A program made the position numbers and the translations under genes. This document shows, in pieces, positions 54,187-64,000 of a DNA stretch of 64,000 bases. Below the pieces are notes generated by a model, which worked only from the letters and a program-made list of their open reading frames with translations, did not search any database and was not told the origin of the DNA. Source of the stretch: Diphasiastrum complanatum (taxonomy: Eukaryota; Streptophyta; Lycopodiopsida; Lycopodiales; Lycopodiaceae). Each line of letters starts with the position of its first letter. The first letter of the stretch is position 1. The DNA lies in contig CM055108.1 of NCBI GenBank assembly GCA_029204225.1, positions 21,647,644 through 21,711,643 on the forward strand. Reading direction: 5' to 3'.

Positions 54187-55660
54187 ATGTCACAGGAAAT
54201 CAAGTCGATGAGACAAAACAAGGCATGGACACTAGAGCCACTGCCAGAAAACAGAAAAATAGTCGACTGCAAGCGGGTGTATAAGAAAAAGATGAAATCA
54301 GATGATACCATTGGCCGCTACAAAGCAAGGCTTATCACAAAGGGCTACACGCAGAGATATGGTGTTGATTATTTCGACACATATTTGTCCATGGTCAAGA
54401 TGACAAGCATAAGATCACTCCTTGCATACGCCACACAAAACAATCTGAAAATTCACCAGATTGATGTGAAAACGACCTTTCTCCACAGAAATCTAGAGGA
54501 GGAAATCTTCATGAGGCATCCTGAAGGCTATGAAGACCTCGACAATTGACAATATGTTTGTCGGTTGCAGAGATGTATCTATGGTCTAAAACATGCATCA
54601 CAAGCCTGGTATAAAAAGCTTGATGGTCTTCTAAAGTCTCTAGACTTCAATCCTACTCAACCAGACTGCAATGTCTACATCAAAAGAGTAGGAAAGGATT
54701 TTGTGATACTGACCATTTTTGTGGATGATTTGCTAATGATAGAAAATTCTTTGATGCTGATCAAAGACACGCAGAGTCAGATTTATGAAAGCTACGAAAT
54801 CACAGATCTTGGAGAAGCAACAAAATGCCTCAGGATGGAGATCAGAAGAGATTGAACAAAGGATGAAATACAGTTGAGTCAGTTAGAATATGTCAGGGCT
54901 GCAAAGAGAAGGCCACACCAATGATAGTTGGAGCCAAGCTCACGAAGCAAGATTGCCCAAAAACGGAAGAGGAAGAACAGAAGATGGCAGGTATACCCTA
55001 CCAAAACTTAATCGGTAGTCTGAGGTACCTCACAATTTGTACCAGACCCGATTTGGCTTTCTCTGTTTATGCCTTGAGCCAATTCTCTTCAAATCCTAGC
55101 ATGACACATTGGCAAATGGCCAAACGAATCCTATAGTATCTAAAGGGTACCCAGAATATGGGATTAACCTACAGAGCTGAAAACGAAGAAAAAAGATTTG
55201 AGCTGCATCACTATAGTGATGCAAGCTGGGCGAGCTGCAAAGATGACAGCAAGTCCAGTACTGGAGGATGTACAATAGCGTGCGGAGCTACAATCAGTTG
55301 GATATGCAAAAAACAAACCTTGGTGGCTTAATCCTCTTGCGAAGTTGAATATGTCGTAGCTTTAAAGGTAGCGAATGAGGTAGTGTGGCTGCAGATGATG
55401 TTGGAGGCAATCGGGATACCACAAGAAGGGCCAAACACGATGATGATGGACTCTCAGAGTGCCATCTATCTGTCCCAAGATCATGTCTTCCATTCAAAGA
55501 CAACACATACCTCTGAAGTAACATCACATTCGAGATTTGATCTCGAAAGGAGAGCTCCAGGTCCAGTATATAAAATCAAAAAATATGATTGCAGATCTGC
55601 TCACAAAGCCGCTCGACAAGCCACTATTTGCCAAGCAAAGAAAGACAATTGGAACAAAGC
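54187..55660 (+). pseudogene. Copia C reverse transcriptase and RNase H
   Basis: Motifs in order: NKAWTLEPLP, KARLITKGYTQRYG, IHQIDVKTTFLH, a TGA near 54547, RCIYGLKHASQAWYKK, FVDDLLMIEN (YVDD position), TDLGEATKC and a TGA near 54853. After a frame change come IGSLRYLTICTRPDLAF, YSDASWASCKDDSKSSTG, SWICKKQTLVA, a stop, SSCEVEYVVAL and MMDSQSAIYLS. A last shift leads to KSKNMIADLLTKPLDKP, which runs straight into the purine tract before the 3' LTR. Confidence 0.9.
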
Positions 55661-55679
55661 TGCAAGGTTCAAGAAGGAG

Positions 55680-56328
55680 TGTCAGAAATGGTGAACTCCT
55701 GCAACTTTGTCGGAACACGAACAAGAAACGAAGGTCGAACGAGAACAATTCGTGACAGTCAACGTCCCTTGACTCAGAGCACGAACGATCCGCGAATCAT
55801 TCATGAATTGTAAACACACCTCCAGGACCGCAAACCGCAAAGGAACGCAAAACGAAAGACTACGAAATAAACGAAAAGAACGAAAGCAAATGGGAGATTA
55901 CGAAATAAACGAAGAGGAATATTTCGCGTTGTCAGCTGGCAGCTCAACGGGCTTCGAGTCATAGACTTCACGCCCAGGTGAAACGAGAGGCAACAACGGA
56001 GACTAACTGATTAGTTGATTAGCGTTAACTGGTCTTGTGATTTCTGCGTTTAGCCATCTTGTGAACTACTGACGATCTCGCTCTGAAATTAAATTGATAA
56101 TACAGTCGCTCTATTTTCGTGCATCTCCTTGTCTTGTGTTGTCTGTCTTGATTGCTAGAATAAAATGTGTATTGTGATGTGTAGTCGAGTGTCTAGGTTC
56201 CTGTAAAAGCTTCCGCACAAAAGAAAATTCAAAGACACGAAATTGTTTGCGAATACGAAAACAAAAACAAAAACGGATCAATTTCGCTTTCGCGAAACCG
56301 AACCCAACAGTTTTTCGCTTCCCCGACA
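55680..56328 (+). repeat. 3' LTR of copia C (649 bp, internally deleted)
   Basis: It starts TGTCAGAAATGG and ends TTCCCCGACA. It aligns with 50770-51624 along its length except for a ~206-bp gap after CATCTTG near 56062. The missing part of the other LTR lies at about 51153-51360. Confidence 0.92.
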
Positions 56329-56700
56329 AGCACACCTACCTCTGAAGTTCTAGGCAAAAACTATTGCCATAGCCTGTTACATGCAGAACAGATCCAGCAC
56401 CAAAGTCGTCAACAAAAAAAACTCCTTATGAAGTTTGGCATGGACACAAGCCTAGTGTCAACCATTTAAAAATCTTTTGTTGTATATGTTTTGTTCACAT
56501 TCCTAAACAACTTAGGAAGAAGCTAGATCATAGGACAAATAAAGATTTCATGGCAAATCCAAGCCCATAGAAATCCAGTATCACTTCATTTGGGAGAAAG
56601 TTTTCTCAGACAAGTGATCCTTCAATACTGCTCCACAACGAAAATTCTTCAACATGCTGAACCTGACGAATCTACCAGGGCACCAACTGTGACCTTAAGG
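56329..56700 (+). pseudogene. Copia B integrase C-terminal part, continuation
   Basis: Coding resumes with HLPLKF, a stop for the usual Trp, AKTIAIACYMQNRSST, KTPYEVWHGHKPSVNHLKIF, CFVHIPKQLRKKLDHRTNK. After ~56560 homology jumps to a non-coding end before the purine tract (TTAAGGGGGGT). Reverse transcriptase and RNase H are therefore deleted from copia B. Confidence 0.88.
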
Positions 56701-56705
56701 GGGGT

Positions 56706-57780
56706 TGTTGGAAATTAAGCCCACAGTTGTCTCCTTGGTGAATCATAACTTAGACAACCGATAATTTGAAAAACATCTAGTTAACCAATCCTATTATAAT
56801 TTCAAGTTCAGATGTTAAGTTTAATAACTTGAAGTCATTGCAGACTTGGCCATCATCAAGGACTTCCACAAACTTGCATTTAGAACAAGTCTATTGATTT
56901 ACATTACATTTTTGAACAGTCTGTAGAACTACTAAGAGTCGCACAGTTAACATTTTTCGCACTTTTCTGAAAACTGCGAAATTTGCTTTCGACTTCTTCT
57001 GTTCAACTATTTTGAAGAAGTCAACCTATTCACAGTTCAACAGTTTAACTATTTTCAACACCTTCAGCTTTTTCGCATTTTTTCAAAAAATGCAAAGAAA
57101 GATGAATTCCAGAAGGTCCTCCATTTTTAAGGGTTAAACTGTTAAAGCACCTTCACCAATTTTTAAGGGCACCTTGAAGTTGTTTTAAAAGCACCTTCAG
57201 CTTTTTTGCATTTTTCCGAAAGTGCGCGAAAGTAAAACTGTTAAGGACATCTTCGCTTTTTAAGAGCACCTTCAACTTTCCAAGGGCACCTTTGGCTTTT
57301 TCGCATTTTCTCAAAAAGTGCGAGAAAGTCAAACTATTAAAGAAATCTTCGCTTTTTTGAGGGCACCTTCAACTTTCTAAGGGCACCTTAAACTTGTTCA
57401 GGGCACCTTCGGCTTTTTTTGCAAAATCCCAAAGAGAGAGAAAAATGCTGAAGGTCTTCTAAATTGAATGACGTACGTTCCCAAGTCACTTCCTAAAAAT
57501 TTGCGAAGTGAGAGAATTTGTGATGTCCTCGTCCGCATCAACGATCCTGATTTGTTGACCGTATACACTATGTATAGTTGTCACGAAAGCCACATACTTC
57601 CAAGTGCAACGGCTTTCCTAATTAGGTGACAATCATTCAATGTAATTATTTCAGAACCATACTTCACATTGAATCCGATTTTCAGTAATACCACACACAC
57701 AAACCATCTCTAATCTCTTCGGTGGACTGTACTCTTGCTTCTGAGAGTATGAATTAATTTTTAAGATCTTGTTGGGCAAT
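56706..57780 (+). repeat. 3' LTR of copia B, right end approximate
   Basis: It starts TGTTGGAAATTAAGCC directly after the polypurine tract. The interior (57060-57430) carries five or so imperfect copies of GGGCACCTTC(A/G)(A/G)CTTT, often followed by TTTCGCATTTTC and AAAGTGCGAGAAAG. The 3' terminus could not be pinned down because no partner LTR was found; a change of texture occurs near 57780. Confidence 0.65.
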
Positions 57781-57939
57781 TAGAACACTTAAAAGCTATG
57801 ATTATATTTAGGGAAATCTTTCTATTAAACTATTTTTGCATCTAGCAGCTGATTGTAACGGGAGAGCTGTTCCACGATATTCATGCTCTCTTCTCTGTTT
57901 GCGTTCTTCTATCTCCCTTGTCCCATCACCTTTGGATAG

Positions 57940-58551
57940 ATCAAACTTGCCAACTACCTCAAGGAGGAAAAGGAAGCAGGCTTCCCTAAGAAAGCTGGAT
58001 CTCGAAGGCCAGCTGCTTCCCTTCCTCCTAGAGTTATCCTTGGCAAGAGACTCTGCATCTTCTTGAGCTCTGAATCAGATGTTGGAGAATCTGATTCAGA
58101 CCGAGAATCACCCTCTCCTCCTCGCATTATTCGTCTAACTCCTCAGAAGGTTTCTTCACCAAAAGTGATGATTGCCCAAGAGGAGCTCAACAAAATAACC
58201 GAAAAATCTGCAAATATTGCGTCTACGTCTCTTTCTCTCCTTGTACATAATTTGTTTGTCAGAATTCCATATGATCCTAATAAGATTTATTTTTATTCTA
58301 ACCATTATAACCAATACGAGACTTACTTAGCTGATAAAATTGATCTGCTCGACAATTATTTTGATTTCTTTCTTCCAAATTCAAATAGAAGCTATAGATT
58401 CGGTCCCAATTTTTGTGCAAAGTTGAAAGAAAAAACATCAAAGATTACAGATGTTATTGTAGAAGTCGGCGAAAACTTTTTGCAGCATAGTGTTAGTTCT
58501 GATTCTCAAGATGTAGTTTTTGTTGTCAGTCCATTTTTTATGGAAGGGTGA
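57940..58551 (+). CDS. Unidentified reading frame between copia B LTR and copia D
   Basis: The frame is open from a TAG at 57937 to a TGA at 58549-58551 (203 codons). The first in-frame ATG is at 58168 (128 codons). The N-terminal part is basic and Pro-rich (AGSRRPAASLPPR), then Ser/Asp/Glu-rich (SSESDVGESDSDRESPSPP), as in phosphorylated linkers. The second half is hydrophobic and Tyr/Asn-rich (LFVRIPYDPNKIYFYSNHY, DNYFDFFLPNSNRSYRFG) and looks folded. I recognise no family. It touches the broken start of copia D integrase at ~58605. It could be a captured gene piece, an unusual gag or unrelated element debris. Confidence 0.4.
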   Translation: MKLANYLKEEKEAGFPKKAGSRRPAASLPPRVILGKRLCIFLSSESDVGESDSDRESPSPPRIIRLTPQKVSSPKVMIAQEELNKITEKSANIASTSLSLLVHNLFVRIPYDPNKIYFYSNHYNQYETYLADKIDLLDNYFDFFLPNSNRSYRFGPNFCAKLKEKTSKITDVIVEVGENFLQHSVSSDSQDVVFVVSPFFMEG

Positions 58552-58604
58552 AGGCAAAAGACGCCAATTTTGAAAGGGCTATATATTTCATCGAATGTAG
58601 TTCA

Positions 58605-61157
58605 GTGGACGTGGATCTACTTCTTGAAGAGGAAGTTGGATGCATTTGACAATTTCAAGAGCTTCAAAGCATTGGTCAAAAAGCAGACATGTAGGAAAAT
58701 CAAAGTCCTAAGATCAGATAGTGGAGGTGAGTACAAGTCTAATGACTTCAATGATCTTTGTGATCAATGTGGGATTAAAAGACAATTTACGCAAGCTCAT
58801 ACTCCTGCTCTCAATGGTGTAGCTGAGCGCAAGAATCGTACAATTGTGGAAAGTGCCAAATCTATGCTAGTTGAGATGAAACTACCAAAAGATTTTTGGT
58901 CAGAAGCATGCAGTACGGCAGTCTATCTTCAAAATAGAAGTCCTACCATTGCCATACCAAAGATAACACCTGAGAAAGCATTCATGAAGAAGAAGCCAAA
59001 GGTGAACCACTTGTGAATCTTTGGATGTAAAGCCTTTGTACACATTCCTAAGGAAGAGAGACGTAAACTTAATGTAAAAGCTATCAAGTGTATATTCCTA
59101 GGATATGATGAACGTGTGAAGGGCTATATATATTTTGATCCAGTGGAAAACAAAATCCATGTAAGCCGTGATGTTATCTTTGATGAATCCAAGATGTATG
59201 AAGACGAGGATGGTGAGAAGATAGGTACATCCAGTGGAAAAGATGGTATAGTGAGGATACCTCCTGATGATGATCCATTCATTGACCTTCCAAGTGATGA
59301 ATATGAGGATACATCTCAAGATACTACTACTCAACCACAAGAGACAGGTTGGAGAGGTAGAGACAGACCTTTTGGTGCAAGAAGGATTGAAGTTGCAGGT
59401 GACAAACGCAAGGAGAAGGATGTACCGTGAGATACATTTTCACCAGGAAGCCGATCACTTGACAGGAAGCTCCCTAAATGGTTTGAGAGATTGTTGGAGA
59501 GTCGCAACATAGATGACTTTCCAAGATCATCTAGCCAGGAGAGCTATGAAGATGAACAAGAGAGAAGACACAATCTAAAAGGTATAAAGCAAATTATGCT
59601 CTCTTATCTAGCATTATTCAAAGCAAAGAACTTCGACTTATGGTGAAGCAAAGGATGATGACATTTGGATCAAGGCCATGAGAGAGGAGATGGAGTCAAT
59701 TGCTAAGCATAGTACATGGGACTTAGTAGAACCACCAGTTGGCAAGAAACCCATTGGTTTCAAATGGGTATACATGACTAAGTACCATGTAGATGGAAGT
59801 ATAGCAAAGCACAAGACAAGATTGGTGATCAAAGGGTATGCACAAAGTAAAGGCATCGACTATGAGGAGACCTTTGTGCCAGTATGTAGGTGGAATACTC
59901 TACGTCTACTTGTTGCTTTAGCTTCACATTTTGGTTGGCCTTTGCATCAGGTGGATGTGAAATCTACTTTTTTAAATGGTGAGTTAGAAGAAGAGGTGTT
60001 CATGGATCAACCTAAAGGCTTTGTAGCAAAAGGACGGGAAAATAAAGTATGTCGCTTAAAGAAAGCGCTTTATGGTCTTAAACAGGCACCACGTGCGTGG
60101 TATAGTAGGATTGATGCCTACTTTCATTCAAAGGGGATGGTGAGAACACATTTTGATCCAAATCTATATGTCTTATGCTTTGATGGTATGGTTGCTTTAA
60201 TTGCTCTTTATGTTGACGACTTGATTATTACGAAAATAACCAAGAGATGATAGGCATGATCAAGAAAGACCTCATGGAACAATTCGAGATGACAGATCTC
60301 AGCCTGATGCATTATTGCCTTGGAGTAGAGGTGTGGCAAAAAGGACACGAAGTGGGTTTAACACATGTGAAGTATGTCAAAGAGTTGTTGCACAGGTTTA
60401 GGTTGCAGGATTGCAAACCAGTGAATACTCCTATTGAACTAGGTAAAAAGCTTTCTAAGCTTGATGAGTCACAGTCATTTGATGCTACGCTATACAGGCA
60501 GTTAGTAGGGAGCTGGATTTACCTTACCATGACTAGACCAGATATATGCTATGTTGTTGGTATTGTAAGTCAGTTTATGGCAGCACCTACGGAAACGCAT
60601 TGGAAGGCAGCTAAGGGCATTTTGCATTATGTAAAAGGCACTTCAGATTATGGCTTGATTTACAAGAAGCATGAGGGTTTACTTGAGTTGTGTGGCTATG
60701 TGGATGCGGATTGGGGAGGTGACTATGATGATTGTAGATCCACCACAGGGTATGTATTCCAGCTTTGTGGTAGTTGCTTTTCCTGGTCTAGTAAGAAGCA
60801 AAGTACAATTGCTCTATCCACCACAGAAGCAGAGTATAAGACAATGTGTAGTGCAGCACGGGAAGCTATATGGTTGAGACAAATCTTGGAAGAAGTTGGC
60901 ATGAAGCAGAAAAATCCCACAACTTTACATAGCGACAGTCAGAGTGGCATTCAGCTAGCAAAGAATCCAGTGTTCCATGCGAGAACCAAACACATTGAGA
61001 TTCAGTATCACTTTATACATAAGAGGATGCTGAGTCGTCAAATTCATGTTGTTCATTGTAGTACGGAGAACAACTAGCTGATATTTTCACTAAGCCACCT
61101 GTTGGAGAAAAGTTTGATAAGTTTAGATCAAAGCTTTTTGTACTTGAAGTTTGTTGA
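58605..61157 (+). pseudogene. Copia D integrase, reverse transcriptase and RNase H
   Basis: Integrase starts in mid-domain with WTWIYFLKRKLDAFDNFKSF, then VLRSDSGGEYKSNDF, NGVAERKNRTIVES, DFWSEACSTAVYLQNRS, a TGA at 59014 and CIFLGYDERVKGY. After an acidic linker and a frame change near 59600 comes reverse transcriptase: STWDLVEPPVGKKPIG, DYEETFVPVCRWNTLR, HQVDVKSTFLNGELEEEV, ALYGLKQAPRAWYSR, ALYVDDLIIT. A shift at ~60240 leads to MTDLSLMHYCLGVEV, SWIYLTMTRPDI, GYVDADWGGDYDDCRSTTGY, STTEAEYKTM, RTKHIEIQYHF, and after another shift ADIFTKPP to a stop at ~61157. Gag and protease are missing on the left. Confidence 0.92.
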
Positions 61158-61212
61158 CTTTAAAGCTATGTATATGATTGTATAAAAAGTAGAGTCTATT
61201 TCAAAGGAGAGA

Positions 61213-61468
61213 GTTAGAATTAAAGTAGAATCATTGGCTACTGTACTATGGGTCCTATCAGTTGATAAGGATCAGTTGGCCTCACCACGAGACAAGTCGA
61301 CGGGACACGCGTCCCGCCAACGGCAACATAGGTCATGCATGGGTTGCCTGAGTGAACAACTATATGTACATTGTAATTTCATTTTGAGAAATACAGCTGC
61401 TACGTGAGCTTGCTGTGGAGAGTGTTTTCTGTCTGTGTTACTGTGTAGCATGATCTGTGTTCCTGTTC
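61213..61468 (+). repeat. Copia D 3' LTR start, end uncertain
   Basis: A purine tract (AAAGGAGAGAG, 61203-61213) directly precedes TTAGAATTAAAG; the usual TGTTAG start has lost its first bases. The stretch includes TGTAATTTCATTTTGAGAAATACAGC-like text typical of the R/U5 part of copia LTRs. It appears to give way to the duplicated segment at ~61469. No partner LTR exists in the window. Confidence 0.5.
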
Positions 61469-61908
61469 GAAGCAAATTCTAAGTGTAAGACCTCCAAAAA
61501 AAGTAGAATCTGCCAAACCATCAGAAGTGAAATTGCCCATGGCAGATACAAGTGACAAAGAAAGAAGAAAAAGAGACACGAGGGAGACACTCAAGCATGC
61601 ATGCTAGTGAAGCTACTGGGAGCTCTCCAATTTTGAAGACTGGCAGCAATAAGCACTTGGTTTTATGCAAGCGAATGAGGATCTGTACTTTTTCAAGTGA
61701 AATCGAAGATGCTGATGCGAAAGCAGCGCAATATCATCCAATATGGGCTGTAGTGGGTCCTGCAATAAATTAGGGGTGGGATGATGTTGGTTGATTATGG
61801 TGAATCCCCATGATACTTGGCCAGAGCTACCCAAGAGCACCTCTCACCTTAGACCGAGGAGGTCTTTGAGAAGATGAGATGAACCAAGACTAAGAGCCGA
61901 GAAGCACT
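61469..61908 (+). repeat. Segment duplicated at 29693-30200, copy 2 without intron-like block
   Basis: It matches copy 1 from GAAGCAAATT to GAGCCGAGAAGCACT but is continuous at ~61638 where copy 1 has 73 extra bases with GT...AG ends. An open frame at 61552-61773 exists here but not in copy 1. If the block in copy 1 is an intron, this is a processed copy. Confidence 0.75.
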
Positions 61909-63520
61909 AGTTAAGAATGACAAGTAGAAACTGTGTAAGCCTCATGGTGAATCCTGAAAGATGGAATGACCATGTAGGAACTGGTATTTCTAGGCAAATG
62001 TAATAAATGCCCCTCTTAGAAAAGTAGAGTGAGCCTGTTCAAAATGCACTCCTTTACAAATCCAATTCTGTGTTTCAACAAAATATCAATGAAATAAGAT
62101 CAAAATGATGTTTGAATGGTTCGAATTCAAAAAATTTGAAAAATTGAGTTAAAAGCGAAAATGACTAGCCATTTTCAATTGTACAAAGCTTAGAAATGTG
62201 CAACGAATAGTAGTGTCAACCACACAAGAACAAAAATGCATGTTTTGCCAAAAGCATTATTAAAAAAAATTCATGAAGATTTATTTTCAAAACACTTGAC
62301 AATAAAATATTAGAAATATTAGAAATATTAAAAATTCATTTTAGTATAAAAAATGGAATAAAAATTAATGCCCAAGCAGGTTAGTTGGTCATCAAGGTAA
62401 TTAGAGACCCTACCAAAATTATTGCATGACAAAAGGTATGATCAGGTTAATTTGTCTCTATCATTTACCTTCTAAGCAATCTTATGATCTTAAGATTTTA
62501 GCTCAAGTGTATTGATCTTGTTATATCCGTAGAATGGCCCATCTACATCATATTCAAGTTGGTGAGATATATCAAGTAGAAAGTACTCTCAAACTTTCGA
62601 GAATAGTCGGCCACACTAAAAGGAGTTCAATTAGGAGATACATAAACTTCAACATAACCAACACCTTTTTGGGAGCATTTGCTGGTTGGCAAAAACAATG
62701 TCCAATACTTATGATAATAATAGGCCTCTATTTCCATATGATGATGAGTGTTCACTCTTGGCACCATATGATTGTGTGTGTGTGTGTGAGAGAGAGAGAG
62801 TGAGAGAGAGAGAGAGAGATTGGCCACATGCACATTTCACCATGGCTCACTAAGAATGACATTAAGGAGCTAGAGGGGTTGAGCTCATATTTGAGGATCA
62901 AGATGTACTAAATGCACATCGTGGAGCTGCTAGCATGCCATGTAATTGCTAGCTAAGGCTGAAATACCGACACATATTGCGCACCCCATGAAATGGCCCT
63001 TGCATGGGCAAAACCTAGAAATTTTATTTGACAAGGGAGGTGAATGTATTCTACACGGTGCACTCCAACAAGCCTCACCCTCATCCGAGGGTGGAGAAGC
63101 CCTGATGGTAAAGAGATTATGGTTACACATCTTGGCACCATCATCGAGGCTTATCCACCCTTAGATGATCTAAGGTGAGCACTCATGTCACCCTAGTCAT
63201 GGTTGAAAATACACTCTCCATTAAAAGCAATGGCACATCTTCCATGTAGAGATGATGGCACATCTTGAACGCACATGAACTTGGCCCCCCATGCTTCAAA
63301 TGTGAGTGGGCAAAAGGTGTGTGGCCCATGCTTCACCAAAAGAAGAGTAGGATCCTCAAAGGAGATGCTCATCTAGATTACCCTATTGCACCCCTGAGAG
63401 AGAAATTTTCATGAAAATGATGATCAGTGCTTGAGATTGAACTTGTGTTACAGCCTTCTATAGTTCTCACACAACAACCCATGAAAGATAAAGAGGAGAG
63501 CTCTAGCTGGGTGGGAATAT
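61909..63520. other. Intergenic DNA with a (TG)n(AG)n microsatellite
   Basis: No coding motif is visible. The microsatellite at 62773-62820 starts as TG repeats and turns into AG repeats. The rest is AT-rich without LTR ends. Confidence 0.5.
62773..62820 (+). repeat. Compound (TG)n(AG)n microsatellite
   Basis: About eight TG units are followed by AG units with one interruption; likely length-polymorphic. Confidence 0.9.
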
Positions 63521-63523
63521 CAG

Positions 63524-63901
63524 TTAGGTAAGGTTGTTAGCACATTGCATCAGGCCGGTAGCTTCTAGACAGTCTGATCGGAGTATGTGGACAAAAGTGA
63601 GCGAAATTCGGATCCTGTATAATGGGCGAGGCGAGTTGGGTTCTGTAGTTGTAAGCTGCAGCTGCTTTATCCTGAACTGGTGTTCTATAATGCAGTTTGT
63701 ATCCTTCCAACCCATGTTCTCTAAGGAGGGATTACCAGGCTCTTTAGTTGATTGTGGTATTCCAGCCCTACAGACAGGTATCCTTGTTCTTCTGTCTCTT
63801 CTAGAGCCGAGGCAATGTTTACTGATGTGAAAATTTCCTCTTGCAATCCAACTGCTCAGCAAAGTGCCAAAAAGCAAGATCAATAGCATGATGATCAGCA
63901 A
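63524..63901 (-). CDS. Weak candidate for a small secreted protein
   Basis: A 125-codon frame on the minus strand begins with a signal-peptide-like N-terminus (MLIIMLLILLFGTLLSSWIARG) and continues with a basic RRDRR site. A TATTTAAA box lies ~30 bp upstream of the ATG. The remainder has four dispersed Cys and no family resemblance I can name; much of it looks like ordinary non-coding DNA read through. A spliced structure with a different downstream frame is also possible. Confidence 0.22.
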   Translation of the reverse strand: MLIIMLLILLFGTLLSSWIARGNFHISKHCLGSRRDRRTRIPVCRAGIPQSTKEPGNPSLENMGWKDTNCIIEHQFRIKQLQLTTTEPNSPRPLYRIRISLTFVHILRSDCLEATGLMQCANNLT

Positions 63902-64000
63902 ATATTCGTCTGCAAATTGTGGTGTTTTTAAATAGTCTCATCTCTAGTGAGGTTGTCTACTCTTTCAGAAACTAATATCGATCCTCCATTTCTCTTTATC

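Larger units (their letters stand above)
50765..56333 (+). mobile_element. Copia element C nested in copia B integrase
   Basis: LTR (50770-51624), adjacent primer-binding site (51625-51636), gag, protease, integrase, reverse transcriptase, RNase H, purine tract (AAGAAGGAG) and LTR (55680-56328). The target duplication is AACAC (50765-50769) and AGCAC (56329-56333), one mismatch. Joining copia B across it restores HETHLPLKF, the conserved integrase sequence, which proves the insertion site. Order and domains are complete, but many stops and frameshifts make it inactive. Confidence 0.94.

Noticed and set aside
57836-58066. 76-codon frame starting at 57836
   Set aside because: It overlaps the longer frame 57940-58551 in another register and has no motif. 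Neither is certain, but this one has less support.
1-64000. tRNA, rRNA or snoRNA genes
   Set aside because: The only tRNA-like strings seen are 12-base primer-binding sites next to LTRs; no cloverleaf could be supported by eye.

Overview
This is nuclear DNA of a land plant, from a large, transposon-dominated genome. Five primer-binding sites match the 3' end of plant initiator tRNA-Met, and both copia-type and chromodomain-bearing Ty3-type LTR elements are present. The one clearly complete host gene encodes a plant-type GLOX aldehyde/galactose-oxidase-like protein. The LINE and the general composition would suit a non-angiosperm (gymnosperm, fern or bryophyte), but I cannot fix the species. 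There are no bacterial or organellar features.

Layout. 1-3050: minus-strand Ty3 chromovirus (zinc-binding, integrase and chromodomain remnants), then an LTR followed by a primer-binding site, so a second copy continues off the left edge. 3.05-9.78 kb: unassigned AT-rich DNA with one degraded copia LTR and a compact, well-bounded, internally deleted copia element (7282-8770). 9.78-14.32 kb: almost full-length LINE on the minus strand. 16.0-16.6 kb: solo LTR with a 5-bp target duplication. 18.3-18.7 kb: small candidate host gene or first exon of unknown function. 19.6-23.4 kb: second minus-strand Ty3 element, interrupted between RNase H and integrase. 23.43-26.2 kb: a C-rich, G-poor, CpG-retaining stretch with a perfect 252-bp tandem duplication and a ~100-bp minisatellite, leading into a plus-strand Ty3 gag whose zinc knuckle is split by a 378-bp MITE. 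29.7-30.2 kb: a segment duplicated at 61.5-61.9 kb. 31.5-33.0 kb: minus-strand copia remnant. 33-37.4 kb: AT-rich non-coding DNA.

37.80-39.43 kb: intact, uninterrupted GLOX gene. 42.03-47.04 kb: plus-strand copia A with G-box-rich LTR. 47.1-48.4 kb: dispersed TGACTCGCACA repeat field. 49.2-57.8 kb: copia B, disrupted in its integrase by copia C (50770-56328), whose two LTRs differ by a 206-bp deletion. 57.9-61.2 kb: an unidentified reading frame joined to copia D integrase, reverse transcriptase and RNase H. 61.2-64 kb: partial LTR, duplicated segment, microsatellite and one weak small-ORF candidate.

The genes do not form a pathway. GLOX (apoplastic H2O2-producing oxidase) and the 18.3-kb candidate are isolated host genes in a nested retrotransposon landscape. 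No retroelement here looks able to move by itself: every polyprotein has stops, frameshifts or domain deletions, many of them TGG-to-stop, CGA-to-TGA or CAG-to-TAG changes as expected from deamination of methylated cytosine.
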